Shown here: positions 12,859 to 14,887 of the stretch, piece after piece
Position numbering within the stretch: the first letter of the stretch is position 1
Layout of the letters: each line of letters opens with the position of its first letter
Program-made: the position numbers and the translations under genes
Notes under the pieces: generated by a model
Database searches by the model: none
Seen by the model: only the letters and a program-made list of their open reading frames with translations
What the model was told of the DNA's origin: nothing
Assembly (NCBI GenBank): GCA_035649435.1
Contig: DASRJO010000095.1
Coordinates: 1 to 14,887, forward strand
Direction: 5' to 3'
Source: DASRJW01 sp035649435
GTDB taxonomy: Bacteria; Krumholzibacteriota; Krumholzibacteriia; G020349025
Length of the DNA stretch: 14,887 nt

Positions 12859-13298
12859 GATGCCCGACCTCCCTCGCGATCCAGATAGCCTTGCAGGAGG
12901 AGCGTTGCCGCCAGGCGATCTCGGGCCGTCCGCGGCGCACCCGTGCCATCCAGCACCCGTTTTCCCTGCGCGGTCGTCAGGCGCTCGTCGCACAGGTCGA
13001 CTGGGATCCCGAGTTCCCGACGCAAGCGGCGGGCCAGTGCTTCGGACCGTTGCGCCGCGCTGCCGACTCGTCCAGCGAGAGTCAATGGGTAGCCGAGGAC
13101 GACTCGCTGCACCTCGTAGGCTCTCAGAAGTTCGCGCAGATGGTCAACGAAGTTGCGTCCGTGGCCGCGCTCGAACGTCGGGAGCCCGAGCGCGACGCGC
13201 CGGTCAGGATCGCTGATCGCGAGCCCGACGCGGTGCGTGCCCGGATCGATGGCGAGGACTCGTCCCCCAGCTTGCGCCGAACCGACTTCAGGCTCCAT
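12855..13298 (-). CDS. ruvX: Putative Holliday junction resolvase / pre-16S rRNA nuclease RuvX (YqgF)
   Basis: A 147-residue RNase H-fold nuclease, linked in the literature to Holliday junction resolution and 16S rRNA 5' maturation. Motifs are LAIDPGTHRVGLAISD (Asp18), VVLGYPLTLAGRVG (67-79), CDERLTT (Glu105) and DRLAATLLLQGYLD (Asp127), so the acidic catalytic set is present. The second motif has YPLTLAG where GLPLNMDG is usual, a mild departure. The ATG at 13296-13298 lies 11 bases inside the end of the phosphatase gene, and its stop overlaps the mltG start by four bases. ruvX beside mltG is a common bacterial arrangement (family knowledge). It is probably translated in a coupled series. 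Confidence 0.93.
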   Translation of the reverse strand: MEPEVGSAQAGGRVLAIDPGTHRVGLAISDPDRRVALGLPTFERGHGRNFVDHLRELLRAYEVQRVVLGYPLTLAGRVGSAAQRSEALARRLRRELGIPVDLCDERLTTAQGKRVLDGTGAPRTARDRLAATLLLQGYLDREGGRAS

Positions 13299-14887
13299 GC
13301 ACGCCGGATTCCCCCACGCCCGCCGCCTCCAAGATCTCCACCGGCTCCTGCCGGCGCATCACCAGCATCGTCACGTCGTCGGTGGGATCCGATCCCGCGG
13401 CGAAAGCGCGCACTTCTTCCAGCACCCCGTGCACCAGGGCACGCGGCTCGGTTGGATGGCTCCGGCGCAGGATCTCGTACAACCTTTCCTCGCCGAAGTC
13501 GTCTTCGAATCCGTTCGTCGCCTCGGTCACCCCGTCGGTGTAGAGGAACAGAGTATCCCCCGGCGCGAAGCGCAAGTGGCCGTCGTTGTACACCACGTCG
13601 GGGAAGGCTCCGAGCACCAGACCGCCGTCGGTGAGCTCGGTCGTGCGCCGGTCGCAGTGCACGAGCACCGGGTAGTTGTGGCCGGCGTTGGCGTACACGA
13701 GCTCGTGGCTCACGGTGTCGAGCACACCGTAGAAGAACGTGGCGAACTTCTCCGGCGACGTGCTCTCGTAGAGCAGGGTGTTGATTCGCGTCAGCACTTG
13801 CGCCGGCGACGCCAGATGCTCGACGTTCGAGCGCAAGGCTGCGCGCAGCGAGGACATGAGCAACGCCGCCGCCATGCCCTTGCCGGCGACATCGGCGATC
13901 GCCAAGTGCACGCGCTTGCCGTTGGCGGAGAAAATATCGAAATAATCGCCGCCGACGGTCTTGCTCGCCAGGCTGAGGGCGAAGCTCTCGTAGCCCGGAT
14001 GCGGCGGAAACACGGCCGGCAGCAGCCGCTGCTGGATTTCCGACGCCAGCGCGATGTCTTCCTCGAGGATGCGTTTCTGCACGTTCTCCGACAGCAGGCG
14101 CACGTTCTCGAGCGAGGTGTTCATCTGTTGCGCCAACAGCGTGAGCAGCGCCAGGTCCTCGGAATGGAATCGGCCCCCGGTGAGCTTGGGCCCGATGCCA
14201 AGGAAGCCGCGGACTTGCTCCTGATGCAGCAAGGGCACCAGCAATTGGAATTCCTCCAGCCAGTCGCGCAGGCGCAGGCGTTCGAATTCTTCCAGATCCG
14301 GCAAGCCGCGCTCGACTTCGTGCCGCAGCACCGGCTGCCCCGTGGAGGCGAGAAAGCGCACCAGCTCGGCGAAGCAGCCATCGAGGGGCACGCGGGATTC
14401 GCCGCGGTCCAAGTGACGTTCGCCTTCGACAGACTCCACCGTCACCAGCCGGACTCGACGGACCAACAAGCTGCCTTCCAGGCTCTCCCCCAAGCGTGCG
14501 CGCATGCCGCGCAAGTCGACCTCCGAGGCCAATTGGCGGCCGAGGCCCGCGATCACCGTCTGCGGATTGCCGCGATCGCCGCCGCGGATCAAGCCCTCGA
14601 TCACGTCCTCGACCGTGGTCAGCAGGGGCTGAAAGAGGATGATCGACAGCACGATGAAGCCCGCCTCGATGACCTCGACGTTGGGGCCGAAGACCTGGGC
14701 ACTGAAGCGGGTGATCTGCCGGACCACCACCAGGTAGAGGAGGGCGAAGATGAGGGCGGTCGTGCCGTAGAGGACCGATCGGCGCGCCAGGTTCTGCATG
14801 TCCAAGAATTTGTGGCGCACGATGGCGTAGGCGATGGTGGCGCTGGAGATCATCATGGCGATGCTGATCAGGAAAACCATGAGGGTG
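13288..14887 (-). CDS. Membrane-anchored PP2C (SpoIIE/RsbU-type) serine phosphatase with GAF-like domain, 5' end outside the window
   Basis: At least 530 residues are visible, numbered from the Met at 14880; the gene continues past the right edge. The visible N-terminus is membrane sequence (about 1-22, 35-54 and 68-84) with AYAIVRHKFLDMQNLARRS, typical of the end of 7TM-type sensor regions. A GAF-like domain (about 115-265) and a short coiled helix lead into the PP2C domain (about 295-512). Metal-ligand motifs are VGGDYFD (Asp312), ADVAGKGMAAALLMSSLRA (Asp330), YTDGVTEATN (Asp449) and PTDDVTM (Asp501/502), so catalysis is expected. Such proteins dephosphorylate anti-sigma-antagonist partners in partner-switching cascades, but no anti-sigma or antagonist gene is visible here. 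That Met is unlikely to be the true start because the frame remains open and hydrophobic upstream. Confidence 0.92.
   Translation of the reverse strand, partial: TLMVFLISIAMMISSATIAYAIVRHKFLDMQNLARRSVLYGTTALIFALLYLVVVRQITRFSAQVFGPNVEVIEAGFIVLSIILFQPLLTTVEDVIEGLIRGGDRGNPQTVIAGLGRQLASEVDLRGMRARLGESLEGSLLVRRVRLVTVESVEGERHLDRGESRVPLDGCFAELVRFLASTGQPVLRHEVERGLPDLEEFERLRLRDWLEEFQLLVPLLHQEQVRGFLGIGPKLTGGRFHSEDLALLTLLAQQMNTSLENVRLLSENVQKRILEEDIALASEIQQRLLPAVFPPHPGYESFALSLASKTVGGDYFDIFSANGKRVHLAIADVAGKGMAAALLMSSLRAALRSNVEHLASPAQVLTRINTLLYESTSPEKFATFFYGVLDTVSHELVYANAGHNYPVLVHCDRRTTELTDGGLVLGAFPDVVYNDGHLRFAPGDTLFLYTDGVTEATNGFEDDFGEERLYEILRRSHPTEPRALVHGVLEEVRAFAAGSDPTDDVTMLVMRRQEPVEILEAAGVGESGVHGA

Noticed and set aside
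10891..12888. A 665-residue open frame on the plus strand
   Set aside because: It lies antisense to larE and mltG, both of which have intact motifs; the translation has no recognisable features.

Overview
The window is GC-rich and densely coded, and comes from a bacterium with a Gram-negative style envelope. The evidence is MltG, Sec signal peptides and several small exported cysteine-paired proteins. The mix of an archaeal/Bacteroidetes-type myo-inositol-phosphate synthase, a secreted glycogen-binding-like protein and a secreted protein with dockerin-like repeats would suit a poorly cultivated FCB-like or Eisenbacteria-like lineage. That placement is inference only; no marker gene here fixes the phylum.

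Region 1 (1-2611, minus) is a beta-oxidation or butanoate-type operon read thiolase -> 3-hydroxyacyl-CoA dehydrogenase -> enoyl-CoA hydratase. Both junctions are 28 bp, and the hydratase runs off the left edge. All key catalytic residues are visible. A 396 bp divergent intergenic stretch (2612-3007) follows. It is rich in inverted repeats but has no recognisable RNA family.

Region 2 (3008-5277, plus) holds a receiver + CheB-like protein whose catalytic Ser and His are replaced by Gly and Lys, so it is probably a pseudo-methylesterase. An exported protein with a C-terminal CBM48/E-set-like domain overlaps its 3' end.

Region 3 (5308-7765) is a divergent pair: inositol-3-phosphate synthase (minus) and a LysR-type regulator (plus). 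The short AT-rich spacer between them carries palindromes.

Region 4 (7762-10332, minus) holds three separately terminated genes for small secreted proteins. Two are paralogues with six conserved cysteines and a shared C-terminal WSxVKDLYR motif. The third has an Ig-like body and two dockerin-like repeats at its C-terminus.

Region 5 (10548-14887, minus) reads PP2C-type phosphatase (partial) -> ruvX -> mltG -> larE, with overlapping or tight junctions. It then continues to a 56-residue two-helix membrane protein that ends one base before a tRNA-Val(TAC) with an encoded CCA.

The most notable points are the catalytically dead CheB-like protein paired with an exported glycogen-binding-like protein, the six-cysteine secreted family with its terminal motif, and the tRNA-abutting small membrane ORF. 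No mobile element, CRISPR array or rRNA was seen.
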